From assembly GCA_002435955.1 (NCBI GenBank), contig DIWZ01000040.1, positions 62,732-126,731 of the forward strand: DNA of 64,000 bases. Direction: 5' to 3'. Origin of the DNA: Pelobacter sp. UBA6093. Its GTDB lineage: Bacteria; Desulfobacterota; Desulfuromonadia; Desulfuromonadales; Syntrophotaleaceae. Numbering within the stretch: the stretch's first letter is position 1; each line of letters begins with the position of its first letter. The position numbers were made by a program, and so were the translations under genes. Below are positions 23,357-31,891 of the stretch, in pieces. The notes beneath the pieces are model-generated. The model did not search any database and had not been told where the DNA came from. It saw only the letters and a program-made list of their open reading frames with translations.

Positions 23357-24069
23357 GCTTCGTGGACAACATCTCTGAATATCGGGTGCTTGGCGGCACC
23401 GGGACTTTGCTTGGCCCCCAATCAAACGCCCAGTTCAACTGCGTTATTGAGTTGGTTCAGCGGTCACTTCATCCCTTTGCAGAATCAGCGATGCATGGCG
23501 GAATATTCAGCGAAAATGGGCTTAACAGCTTACTCTCGCTTTATATTTCGAAGACCGCTAGGCAGGGGAATCTGCCATACATTGTCCAGCACCAGAGCAT
23601 TGAAGACTTAACCCGTGGGGATAGTCCTGCACCGGATATCGGCATCCATCTTGACATAGATGATGCTGCCTCACCTCCCCCCAAAATTACTGTTTTTGAA
23701 GGCAAGCGATTAACGAAAGGTCTAGGTGCCAAACGCCATCGAGAATATGTTTTTGGGTACGAGAAGAAAGGCAAGCATGTCCCGTGCGGCGGAATTGAAA
23801 GATTCAAGAGGTCTATTCATGGACAGAACCTGAATCAAGCGGGGATAATCGGCTACATACAGGAAGAAACGCCCCCCTATTGGCATGGGCAAATAAATTT
23901 CTGGATTTCTGAATTGAGTTTGCAGCAGACAACACCTAAGTGGACGGAAGAAGAGCGTCTTTCCCCCCTAACCACCGAAGGGCGAATTAGTGAATCAACC
24001 TCGGTTGTCTCTAGGGAAGAGGCCCCATTCCAGTTGACTCACTTATGGGTTAATCTTATTGAAACCTAA
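23353..24069 (+). CDS. probable PD-(D/E)XK restriction endonuclease
   Basis: A 238-residue protein of no named family that I recognise. It contains PDIGIHLDIDD followed about 20 residues later by ITVFEGKRL (near residues 94-118), which fits the PD...(D/E)XK nuclease core. It starts at TTG 23353, overlapping the methylase stop (TTGA); GTG 23362 is an alternative. Tight coupling to the upstream methylase suggests it is the cognate nuclease. The last 60 residues show no known motif. A strong hairpin terminator follows and separates it from the convergent type I operon. Function rests on context plus one short motif. Confidence 0.55.
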   Translation: MSFVDNISEYRVLGGTGTLLGPQSNAQFNCVIELVQRSLHPFAESAMHGGIFSENGLNSLLSLYISKTARQGNLPYIVQHQSIEDLTRGDSPAPDIGIHLDIDDAASPPPKITVFEGKRLTKGLGAKRHREYVFGYEKKGKHVPCGGIERFKRSIHGQNLNQAGIIGYIQEETPPYWHGQINFWISELSLQQTTPKWTEEERLSPLTTEGRISESTSVVSREEAPFQLTHLWVNLIET

Positions 24070-24181
24070 AGGCCCTTGCCCGGCATCCACTAAGCCCCCT
24101 CTCTCGCAGACATTCTTTACTGACCGGGCGTTCGGATGGACGTTCTTAATTCATTAACTGGCCTTCGTCCAGAGAGCACAC

Positions 24182-24232
24182 AGGGGTCGCGTCTCAGCTC
24201 TTGACGTTGTCAGAAGTTGAGACGCGACCCTT
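24182..24232. terminator. hairpin between convergent restriction-modification operons
   Basis: GGGTCGCGTCTCA (24184-24196) pairs with TGAGACGCGACCC (24218-24230). The 21-nt loop holds a smaller TTGAC/GTCAG hairpin. It lies between the plus-strand nuclease gene and the end of hsdS and could stop transcription from both sides. Confidence 0.65.
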
Positions 24233-24245
24233 CATTCTCTCTTTT

Positions 24246-26267
24246 TTATTTCAAACGATATCGCGCCCCGCGCTTCTCACCGGATTGTGCCACCCGTCTC
24301 TGGGCCTTAAGCTGCTTGATCGCCCACATCCAGTCGGCTTCGCGAATGCTGGTGGCGGTGAGGATGGCAGCGCGGGAGTATTCCTGGCCGGGTTGCATGG
24401 CGGCTAGGATGGTCTCGGGAACGGAACCGCCGTAGACGGCTGCCGTCTCGGCGGCTCTCGGTTCGGCGATAGCCGGTGCGGGTTGATAGGCGTGGCGAGC
24501 TGGACGAACCGACTTGCTGGCGGCCAGTGCTGCTGGTGCTCGGGCCGTGTGCGGCTTTTGAGAGGTCGAAGTTCCCAAAAGCTGCCGAACGGTAGCTTCC
24601 ATCAGTTTTTCGTTGCGCTGCTGGGACTGGTTGAGTTTGGCTTCGAGTTCGTCGCAGAGGGCCATGAGTTGGTCGACCTTGGCGACGATGCGTTTTTGTT
24701 CTTCGAGGGGGGGGATCGGAAACACAATATCTCGCAGCCTATTTAAACTGAGGAATGGCTGCGCTCCACCTTGGGTCAAAACCTCGAATATTGAATCCCG
24801 CCGCGAAAGGAATACGTAGAAGAGATATTCAGAATGCACCTCATCAGGCCGATTAAGAATTGCCACATTTTTAAAACTGAACTCGAAATCGACATCAATT
24901 AGCGCGGGTGTGCCACAACCAGCCCCAATATTGACTACCAGCAAGTCCCCTCGCCTTGGCCTTGTTTTGCTGACCAGTTCTTTATGGTCTTTTTCTGATA
25001 CTCGCAAACAGTTTTCAAAATCCAACGCGTTTGGCTTTACATGCTTGGCTGTAAGGTATGGAAAGCCTTCAGTGATTGGTTTTGGAGTGTTATGGAAACC
25101 ATCTGTAATATTGAGACATGCTATCCCTAGCCTTGTCCACTCCCACCCACTAGGTAATTCACAAAAATGCTCATCGAGAGCCACTAAAGGCAATGCTTTT
25201 TGCTTTTTTAAATCTTTCGCCTTAACCAACCTCTCCTTCTCAGCCTTAATCCTCTCCAGCAAAACCGAAGCAGGCTCGTCGTTGGGATCTTGCGGAACAA
25301 GCCTCCCCTGAACCGCAAGCTGTAGAATAGCAGCGCGGAGTTTGGCGATGTTTTCGGGGTGGTCGTAGAGCAGGTCGAAGTTGGTGCTGATGCGCTGCCA
25401 GTGGTCGGCGAATTCGTCGGGTTCGCGGGCGGTGAGCAGGGCGTCGAGGGCGGAGCTGTTGAGACGTACCCGCCCCTGCTGCTGCTTTTGCTGGCGGGTT
25501 TCGAGTTCGTTGCACAGGGCCATGAGTTGGTCGACCTTGGCGACGATGCGTTTTTGTTCTTCGAGGGGGGGAAGAGGAAATGGTTTTCCAGCGAAATAAT
25601 CTCTCGTAATACGCTTCTGACCAGCAGACCCGGTCATCCTTGGGATACCCTCGTTTATGAACAGTGGTGACTTGAGAAATATCAATACGTAATCTGGGGA
25701 AACTAACTCATCTATCGCTCTAAACACATGAAGTTCCGTCGTACCTGCCCCAATGCCGTTACGAAGTCCACGCATCACTGCTGACTTGCCATTCTGATAA
25801 CAAGGGGTGATTTTCGCTAAACAAACATCACCTTCAGCGAAATGAGTAAAGCCAGATTTAATCTCCCCCCACGCCCTTGTTTCACTCTGGGCGGGAATAC
25901 CATAAAACTCAGAAATCTGCGCCATAGGAACGAAAGACGCTTCCGCCCCATCTTCAGAATTATTTCGAGGTGCAATCTCCCCAATGTCATACAGCGTTGA
26001 ATAAACCCATGTTGGTGGCAGCTCAGTCTGCTCATTGTAATCAAAAGCAATAGGAACCTTCGTCATACGAAGCTTCCCTTCTTTAATCAACTGTTCTTTC
26101 CGATCAAAAATCTTCTCAAGCAAAATCGAAGCAGGCTCATCACTCGGATCCTGCGGCACCAGCTTCCCCTGCACCGCAAGCTGCAGAATCAACTCCCGCA
26201 GCTTCTGCACCCCATTGGGCGCGTCAGCCAGATGGCCGAAATTGGAAAAAAATGTTTCGGTTGTCAT
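24246..26267 (-). CDS. hsdS: type I restriction enzyme specificity subunit HsdS
   Basis: HsdS determines the DNA site for both methylation and cleavage by the type I complex. The 673-residue protein contains two target-recognition domains, each followed by the conserved block PPLEEQKRIVAKVDQLMALC, and each preceded by LILQLAVQG/AILQLAVQG with LVPQDP. The start at 26267 is chosen for its AGGA ribosome-binding site; an in-frame ATG at 26360 lacks one at good spacing. It is longer than usual (400-600 residues): after the second domain come about 110 residues, an Ala/Pro-rich linker and a small winged-helix-like end. The DNA encoding the two central blocks is nearly identical, which favours recombination between half-domains. 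Confidence 0.9.
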   Translation of the reverse strand: MTTETFFSNFGHLADAPNGVQKLRELILQLAVQGKLVPQDPSDEPASILLEKIFDRKEQLIKEGKLRMTKVPIAFDYNEQTELPPTWVYSTLYDIGEIAPRNNSEDGAEASFVPMAQISEFYGIPAQSETRAWGEIKSGFTHFAEGDVCLAKITPCYQNGKSAVMRGLRNGIGAGTTELHVFRAIDELVSPDYVLIFLKSPLFINEGIPRMTGSAGQKRITRDYFAGKPFPLPPLEEQKRIVAKVDQLMALCNELETRQQKQQQGRVRLNSSALDALLTAREPDEFADHWQRISTNFDLLYDHPENIAKLRAAILQLAVQGRLVPQDPNDEPASVLLERIKAEKERLVKAKDLKKQKALPLVALDEHFCELPSGWEWTRLGIACLNITDGFHNTPKPITEGFPYLTAKHVKPNALDFENCLRVSEKDHKELVSKTRPRRGDLLVVNIGAGCGTPALIDVDFEFSFKNVAILNRPDEVHSEYLFYVFLSRRDSIFEVLTQGGAQPFLSLNRLRDIVFPIPPLEEQKRIVAKVDQLMALCDELEAKLNQSQQRNEKLMEATVRQLLGTSTSQKPHTARAPAALAASKSVRPARHAYQPAPAIAEPRAAETAAVYGGSVPETILAAMQPGQEYSRAAILTATSIREADWMWAIKQLKAQRRVAQSGEKRGARYRLK
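24644..24714 (-). repeat. hsdS internal direct repeat, copy 1
   Basis: This 71-nt segment matches 25501-25571 at 69 positions. It encodes the conserved block after the second target-recognition domain. Confidence 0.9.
25501..25571 (-). repeat. hsdS internal direct repeat, copy 2
   Basis: This is the partner of 24644-24714 and encodes the block after the first target-recognition domain. A second, looser repeat pair lies at about 25260-25328 and 26123-26191. Confidence 0.9.
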
Positions 26268-26363
26268 ATTTGTTCCTGTGCGGTTTGTTCGCGGTTCTGT
26301 AAGGGCGAAAATTTTTTCGCAGATCGGCCGGCGCTGGTGGATGTCGGGGTTATAACTCATCGC

Positions 26364-27329
26364 TCAGTCATTGCTCCGGTTGATCAGATTCACCACCACC
26401 TTGACGAGGGTGTCTTTCTCCTCAGGTTTGCTCTCGGCAATCAGCAGGGTCAACGCCACCAGCGCGTTATCGGCGAGGCGTTTGGAACCGTCCGCCCGGT
26501 AGAGAATACCGTTGCGCGCCAGAAAGTAGATAAAGACGGCCGCCGCAATGCGTTTGTTGCCGTCGGAAAAAGCGTGGTTCTTGACGATGAAATAAAACAG
26601 GTTGGCGGCTTTCTCCTCGATGCTCGGATAAAGATCCTTGCCGTCGAAGGTTTGGTAGACGGCACCCAGGGCGCTTTGGAACCCCTGATCCTTCTCTTGA
26701 CCGAACAGGCCGTCGAAATCGTCCTTCATCGACTGAACGATGCCAATCGCCTCTGCGTACTCCAGCACGAATGCCGCCGGGCCGCTGGTGGCTTCGAAAG
26801 CGAGGGTTCCGTGATCGTAACGGTCGAGGGTGGCCAGGGCGTAGGCGTAATCGGTGATGACCTGCAGCACCTCGCGGCCGGTTTCGGTCACCAGCTCCTG
26901 ATTGGCCAGAGTTCTTGAGAGCAGTTCGACCGTCCGCTGCATCTCCTTGAATTTGGCTCGTTCTTCACGCAGGCGTTGTTCGTTGAGGGTATAGCCCTTG
27001 ACGAGATGGTCGCGCAGCACTCGCGTTGCCCACTGGCGGAACTGGGTGCCGCGCTGCGATTTGACCCGGTAACCAACGGAGATGATGACGTCGAGGCTGT
27101 AAAATACGACTGGTCTGTCCGAATTAGCAATGTGCATATTTTGCACATTGCTTTCTTTATCCAATTCACCCTCGCGAAAAACATTGTTAATGTGTTTGGT
27201 AACAACCGAACGCTCACGCCCAAAAAGTTCTGACAGCTGCGCCTGACTCAGCCACACCGTATCCTGATCCAGCTGCACCTCCAGAGCCGCATTGCCGTCC
27301 TCGGCCTGATAAATAACAACCTCACTCAT
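26364..27329 (-). CDS. RhuM-type virulence protein with Fic/Doc domain
   Basis: A 321-residue fusion. Residues 1-110 form a RhuM-like DNA-binding region (WLSQAQLSELFGRERSVVTKH, then FYSLDVIISVGYRVKS). The C-terminal part is a Fic/Doc domain with HAFSDGNKR (252-260), closer to the Doc form HxFx(D/N)GNKR, which phosphorylates targets, than to AMPylating HPFxxGNGR. The start at 27329 has GGAGGG upstream and overlaps the hsdM stop (ATGA). Such genes are often embedded in type I restriction-modification operons; whether they regulate the system or act as a toxin-like back-up is not settled. No matching antitoxin gene is visible. Confidence 0.85.
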   Translation of the reverse strand: MSEVVIYQAEDGNAALEVQLDQDTVWLSQAQLSELFGRERSVVTKHINNVFREGELDKESNVQNMHIANSDRPVVFYSLDVIISVGYRVKSQRGTQFRQWATRVLRDHLVKGYTLNEQRLREERAKFKEMQRTVELLSRTLANQELVTETGREVLQVITDYAYALATLDRYDHGTLAFEATSGPAAFVLEYAEAIGIVQSMKDDFDGLFGQEKDQGFQSALGAVYQTFDGKDLYPSIEEKAANLFYFIVKNHAFSDGNKRIAAAVFIYFLARNGILYRADGSKRLADNALVALTLLIAESKPEEKDTLVKVVVNLINRSND

Positions 27330-28774
27330 GATGTCCCTCCCAGCGCATCCATCAACTCCCGCTTGAGCGCCTCGCGAGTGTCGGCCACGCTGGTGAGCAG
27401 CGTCTTGTACTCGGCCAGCAGCTCCTCGGGATCGCCGAGTACATCGGCAACGGTGTTGGGGTTTTTGATGTCGAGGTTGTAGCCATTGACCTTGATCTGC
27501 TCGACCGAAACCTTCCACGCCTGCTCGCTCTCCTGACGGTTTTGCCACCAGGCTTTCTCCGGCGCGAACTCCTCGATGCGCATCGGTCTGGTCTTGTTGT
27601 AGCTCTTGGCCCCTTCCGGATAAGGGTGCTCATAGTACCAGACCTCTTTGGTCGGCTCCCCTTTGGTGAAGAACAGCAGGTTGGTCTTGATGCCGGTATA
27701 AGGGTTGAAGACGCCGTTAGGCAGGCGGACCACGGTGTGCAGGTTGCACTCGGTGAGCAGCTTCTCCTTAATGCGGGTCTTGACTCCTTCGCCAAACAGG
27801 GTGCCGTCGGGCAGAACGATGGCGGCCCGGCCACCATCCTTGAGCAGGTGGGTAATCAGCACCAGGAAGAGGTCGGCGGTCTCGCGGGTGCGGAAGTTGG
27901 CCGGAAAATTGGCCTCGATTCCGTCCTCCTCGGTGCCACCGAAGGGCGGGTTGGTGACCACCACGTCGACCCGATCCCTGGGGCCGTAATCGCGCAGCGG
28001 GCGCGCCAGGGTGTTGTCATGGCGGATGTTGGACGGCACCTCGATGCCGTGCAGCAGCATGTTGGTGGTGCAGAGCAGATGCGGCAGCGCCTTCTTCTCA
28101 ACACCGAAAATCGACTTCTGCAAGAGCTGCTCGTCCTCGGCGGTCTTCACATACTGGCCGCGCACATGCTCGATGGAACAGGAGAGGAAACCGCCCGTAC
28201 CACAGGCCGGGTCGAGGATCTTCTCGCCGAGCTTGGGGTTGACCATATCGACCATAAACTGGGTGACGGCGCGCGGGGTGTAGAACTCCCCGGCGTTGCC
28301 GGCGCTCTGCAAGTCCTTGAGGATCTGTTCATAGATGTCGCCGAAGGTGTGGCGATCGTCGGAGCGGTTGAAGTCGATCTCGTTGATCTTGTTGACCACC
28401 TGGCGGATGAGGGTGCCATTCTTCATGTAGTTGTAGGCATCCTCGAACACCGAGCGCACCACCAGGCCGCGCCCGTTGGAACCGGAATCGAGGGTGAGTT
28501 CCTTCAAGGTCTTGAACAGCTCGTTATTGATGAAATCGAGCAGCTCGTCACCGGTGATCCCCTCGGCGTCGGCCGCCCAGTTGCGCCAGCGCAGCTTTTC
28601 CGGGATCGGCGAGGTGTAGTCGTCGGAGAGGAGTTCAAGTTCCTGCTCCTGGTCATCGAATATTTTCAAGAAGAACGTCCAGACCAATTGCCCGATGCGC
28701 TGCGCGTCGCCGTCGACTCCGGCGTCCTTGCGCATGATGTCCTGGATGGATTTGATGGTGCCTGATACTGACAT
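27326..28774 (-). CDS. hsdM: type I restriction enzyme methylase subunit HsdM
   Basis: HsdM methylates adenine within the site chosen by HsdS and is required for cleavage by the complex. The 482-residue protein has the N-terminal helical bundle, GEFYTPRAVTQFMVDMV, the SAM motif DPACGTGG (188-195) and catalytic NPPFGG (275-280). Length is normal. Its start is 19 nt after hsdR and its stop overlaps the RhuM/Fic start, so the four genes form one operon. GC content matches the core genome rather than the AT-rich cluster next door, which suggests a separate origin. Confidence 0.95.
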   Translation of the reverse strand: MSVSGTIKSIQDIMRKDAGVDGDAQRIGQLVWTFFLKIFDDQEQELELLSDDYTSPIPEKLRWRNWAADAEGITGDELLDFINNELFKTLKELTLDSGSNGRGLVVRSVFEDAYNYMKNGTLIRQVVNKINEIDFNRSDDRHTFGDIYEQILKDLQSAGNAGEFYTPRAVTQFMVDMVNPKLGEKILDPACGTGGFLSCSIEHVRGQYVKTAEDEQLLQKSIFGVEKKALPHLLCTTNMLLHGIEVPSNIRHDNTLARPLRDYGPRDRVDVVVTNPPFGGTEEDGIEANFPANFRTRETADLFLVLITHLLKDGGRAAIVLPDGTLFGEGVKTRIKEKLLTECNLHTVVRLPNGVFNPYTGIKTNLLFFTKGEPTKEVWYYEHPYPEGAKSYNKTRPMRIEEFAPEKAWWQNRQESEQAWKVSVEQIKVNGYNLDIKNPNTVADVLGDPEELLAEYKTLLTSVADTREALKRELMDALGGTS

Positions 28775-28793
28775 GACTGTGATGCTTTCTTTA

Positions 28794-31160
28794 TTATGCT
28801 ATTGAAGGGTATCGAGTTTGGTTTATGCCTTGTCCGTATAGTTCGGCTTCAAGCTCGCGAATAGCCTGTTCGTATTTTTGCTTTCCACCAAAGAACTGAT
28901 TCACGATTTCAGTCGGCGTCCCGATGCTATCAAAGGGATTGATCCTCAGAACTTTCAGATCTTCGATATTCCCTACCCCCTCATCGGCGTACTTGTCCAG
29001 CAGCGCCTCCAGCACCGCCCTCGCCTGCTCGCCGTATTTCGTAAAGTAGTTGCGCTTGCGCACGTTCTCGGCCCGTTCACGGCGGGTCAGCGGCGGCTGG
29101 TCGAAGGCGACGTGGCAGATCAGGTCAAAGGGGCCGAAGTCCTTGCCAACTTCTTCGGCCAACGCTTCAAGCAATACACCCTGCTCTTCCAACTCGGCAA
29201 TTACCGCCTGCTTCTTTTCTGCCGCATTCCAGTGACGTAAAAACTCATCGAGTGATTTATATTCCTTCCGCACCGCCTTCTTGGTGTAGTCCTTCAGCGA
29301 CTCTGTGATCAGCGTGCCGTCCGGGCCGTAATACTGGACCCTCTCGGCAACCACCCAGAACGGCACGTCATCGACGATATACTTGATGCGGGGCTCGCCA
29401 GTGCCACCTCCGCCCGGAGGGTCAACAGGTGGATCGACGATGACAGTACCATCATCACCACCTTCACCCTCTTCTGGAATATCAGGAGGGAGATCTTCAC
29501 CCGGCTCATAGATCTGTACCGGGTCGCCATCAAAGTCGGGATCAGCGAACAGCTCCGTCGCCTTCTTGAAATCCACGATGGTGAAGTAGAACTTGCCATA
29601 ATCCTCGTTGATCCGGGTTCCCCGGCCGATCACCTGCTTGAAAGTCGTCATTGAATTGATGGTCTGGTCGAGGACGATCAGCTTGCAGGTCTGGGCGTCG
29701 ACCCCGGTGTTCATGAGGCGCGAGGTGGTGGCGATGACCGGATAGCGAGATTCCGGGTCGATGAAATTGTCCAGCTCCATCTTGCCGAGCTGATCGTCGC
29801 CGGTGATCTTCATCACGTACTTGCTGTTTTCGGCGGCGAGGTCGGCATTCTGGTTGACCAGCTCCTGACGCATCCGTTCGGCGTGGTCGATGTCTTCGCA
29901 GAAGACGATGGTCTTGTCGAAGCGGTTGCCGGCCTTGAGAAACTCACTCACCTTGCGGGCGACGAGGCAGGTTCGCTGTTCCATCACCAGATTGCGATCC
30001 ATATCCTTCTGGTTGTAGATGCGGTCCTCGATCAGGATCCCCTTCTTGTCTGTCTGCCCCCGCTCGGGGCGCCACCCCTGGAGATCCTTGTCGAGGTCGA
30101 TCCGGACGACCTTGTAGGGGGCGAGAAAGCCGTCGTCGATCCCCTGACGCAGGGAGTAGGTGTAGACCGGGTCGCCGAAATACGTGATATTGGAAACTTC
30201 CTTCGTTTCCTTGGGGGTCGCGGTAAGGCCGACATGGGTGGCGGCGGAGAAATAGTCGAGAATCTCCCGCCAGGCCGAATCTTCGGCGGCGCTGCCGCGA
30301 TGGCATTCGTCGATGACCACCAGATCGAAGAAGTCGGGGGAGAACTGCTTGTAGATGTTCTTTTCCTCTTCGGTGCCGGTCACTGCCTGGTAGAGGGAGA
30401 GGTAGATTTCAAAGGCCTTGTTGACCTGGCGATTGACGATCTTGGTCATCGCCTGGCCGAAGGGTTTGAAGTCGTTGGTCTTGGTCTGATCGATGAGGAT
30501 ATTGCGGTCGGCAAGAAAGAGGATGCGTTTCCTGGTCCGTGATTTCCAGAGCCGCCAGATGATCTGGAAGGCGGTATAGGTCTTGCCGGTGCCGGTCGCC
30601 ATGACCAGAAGGAGACGATTCTGTCCCTTGGCGATGGCTTCGACGGTACGGTTGATGGCGACGCGCTGGTAATAGCGCGGCTCCTTGCCGCTGCCGTCCG
30701 TGTAATAGGGTTGCTCGACCACATCCTCGGCTGGAGGATCGATTCCCTTCCATAGTTTGTAACGTTGCCAGAGATCGGCCGGGGACGGAAATTGATCGAG
30801 AGTCAGGGTTTGCTCAACGGGGTTCGACAGGCCTGTGCGGTCGTGAAAGACAAAACCGTCACCGTTGGAGCTGAAAGTAAACGGCACATCGAGAGCCTCG
30901 GCATAGTCGAGGGCCTGCTGCATGCCGTGGCCGATGGAATAGGTGTTGTCTTTTGCTTCGATGACGGCGATGGGCTGATTGGGCTTGTGGTAGAGAACGT
31001 AGTCGGCGCGCTTGGATTTGCCACGGGTGTGGAGCTTGCCACGAACGATGATGCGGCCGGCGGTGAAGGTGACCTCTTCACGGATCTGCAAATGAAGATC
31101 CCATCCCGCCTGCTGGAGGGCAGGGGTGATGAATTTGCTGCAGATATCCCGTTCGGACAT
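28794..31160 (-). CDS. hsdR: type I restriction enzyme endonuclease/translocase subunit HsdR (EcoEI-like)
   Basis: HsdR translocates DNA and cuts it away from the recognition site. The 788-residue protein begins with a PD-(D/E)XK nuclease (Asp53 in ADYVLYH, EAK at 68-70), then a helicase core with ATGTGKT (188-194), DECHRGS and QVIGRGTR. An acidic Pro/Gly-rich linker (near PPGGGGTGEP) leads into the EcoEI-type C-terminal domain. The start at 31160 gives the usual SERDI N-terminus; the upstream in-frame ATG at 31190 lacks any ribosome-binding site. It is the first gene of the operon, with an AT-rich likely promoter region upstream. Confidence 0.93.
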   Translation of the reverse strand: MSERDICSKFITPALQQAGWDLHLQIREEVTFTAGRIIVRGKLHTRGKSKRADYVLYHKPNQPIAVIEAKDNTYSIGHGMQQALDYAEALDVPFTFSSNGDGFVFHDRTGLSNPVEQTLTLDQFPSPADLWQRYKLWKGIDPPAEDVVEQPYYTDGSGKEPRYYQRVAINRTVEAIAKGQNRLLLVMATGTGKTYTAFQIIWRLWKSRTRKRILFLADRNILIDQTKTNDFKPFGQAMTKIVNRQVNKAFEIYLSLYQAVTGTEEEKNIYKQFSPDFFDLVVIDECHRGSAAEDSAWREILDYFSAATHVGLTATPKETKEVSNITYFGDPVYTYSLRQGIDDGFLAPYKVVRIDLDKDLQGWRPERGQTDKKGILIEDRIYNQKDMDRNLVMEQRTCLVARKVSEFLKAGNRFDKTIVFCEDIDHAERMRQELVNQNADLAAENSKYVMKITGDDQLGKMELDNFIDPESRYPVIATTSRLMNTGVDAQTCKLIVLDQTINSMTTFKQVIGRGTRINEDYGKFYFTIVDFKKATELFADPDFDGDPVQIYEPGEDLPPDIPEEGEGGDDGTVIVDPPVDPPGGGGTGEPRIKYIVDDVPFWVVAERVQYYGPDGTLITESLKDYTKKAVRKEYKSLDEFLRHWNAAEKKQAVIAELEEQGVLLEALAEEVGKDFGPFDLICHVAFDQPPLTRRERAENVRKRNYFTKYGEQARAVLEALLDKYADEGVGNIEDLKVLRINPFDSIGTPTEIVNQFFGGKQKYEQAIRELEAELYGQGINQTRYPSIA

Positions 31161-31891
31161 TGATCTTTTCACCACGCCGAAGCCCCCCATCGCAAAACTA
31201 CAAGGAAAACATTCTAACCTCTTGATTCCACAAAATTAAAATGGAAATTCAAAATACCCTTCACGTCTTCTTCTGTCAAATTTTTAATCTACTTCTCCGG
31301 CTGGAAAATACGGTTCTTCCGCAGAATCTGTGGGTAGATTTCAGGTCATGGAGGCCTGAGCAGCTACCGGGTCATTGAAAAAAAAGAGCAGAGGGAGGAT
31401 TCGTTCGAATTTCGAGGAAGTTTATCATGACGTTTAGGTGGGGAATTGCCATGGGAAAGTGTAAAATCTGCATTTCCTCTAAACAGTACTGTCCTGTTTT
31501 TTGCCTCAGAGGTTTTTCTGGTTGATTGTCGCCTTTTTTTTTAGCACTTCTTATAAATCCTGAATTACGGCAAAAACCCAGCGTAACAATGCTACCCAAA
31601 CCACCAACACCTATGACCAGAAATCGAACGGCCCAACCTGCTTTCCATAGGTTGGGCCGTTTTATATTTTGTCCCGAATCGATTATTGGATTATCGGGAC
31701 TTATCAGAAATTAGGGAGAGAGAGGGAACCGAGAGGACTGGCTTTCAGCAATGGCTCAATAAAAGGTATAGAATGGAAAAAGGCTCCTCGAACATTGAGA
31801 AGCGTTCTCCATTACCATTTTACAACACTTCAAGTGAACGGCTTGGCTTTTAAACAGGCCTTTTTACGTTGATTTATGGATCGTGAAGGTC
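31161..31891. other. 730-nt non-coding boundary of the accessory island
   Basis: No supported gene. It contains the presumed promoter region of hsdR (AT-rich, 31191-31260), a stretch GGTTCTTCCGCAGAATCTGT (31312-31331) that resembles an ISL3-type terminal inverted repeat, and a clear hairpin terminator at 31627-31665. The rest (31340-31620 and 31670-31890) shows nothing I recognise. Confidence 0.4.
31627..31665 (+). terminator. orphan rho-independent terminator
   Basis: AACGGCCCAACCT pairs perfectly with AGGTTGGGCCGTT across a 9-nt loop, followed by TTAT. No gene precedes it on the plus strand, so it may remain from a lost gene or end an unannotated RNA. Confidence 0.75.

Noticed and set aside
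27542..28765. 407-codon plus-strand ORF opposite hsdM
   Set aside because: Antisense shadow caused by GC-rich codon bias; the minus-strand frame holds all methylase motifs.
31520..31660. Possible tRNA or rRNA remnant at the island boundary
   Set aside because: No cloverleaf, no T-arm pairing and no anticodon stem could be drawn; only the terminator hairpin is clear.
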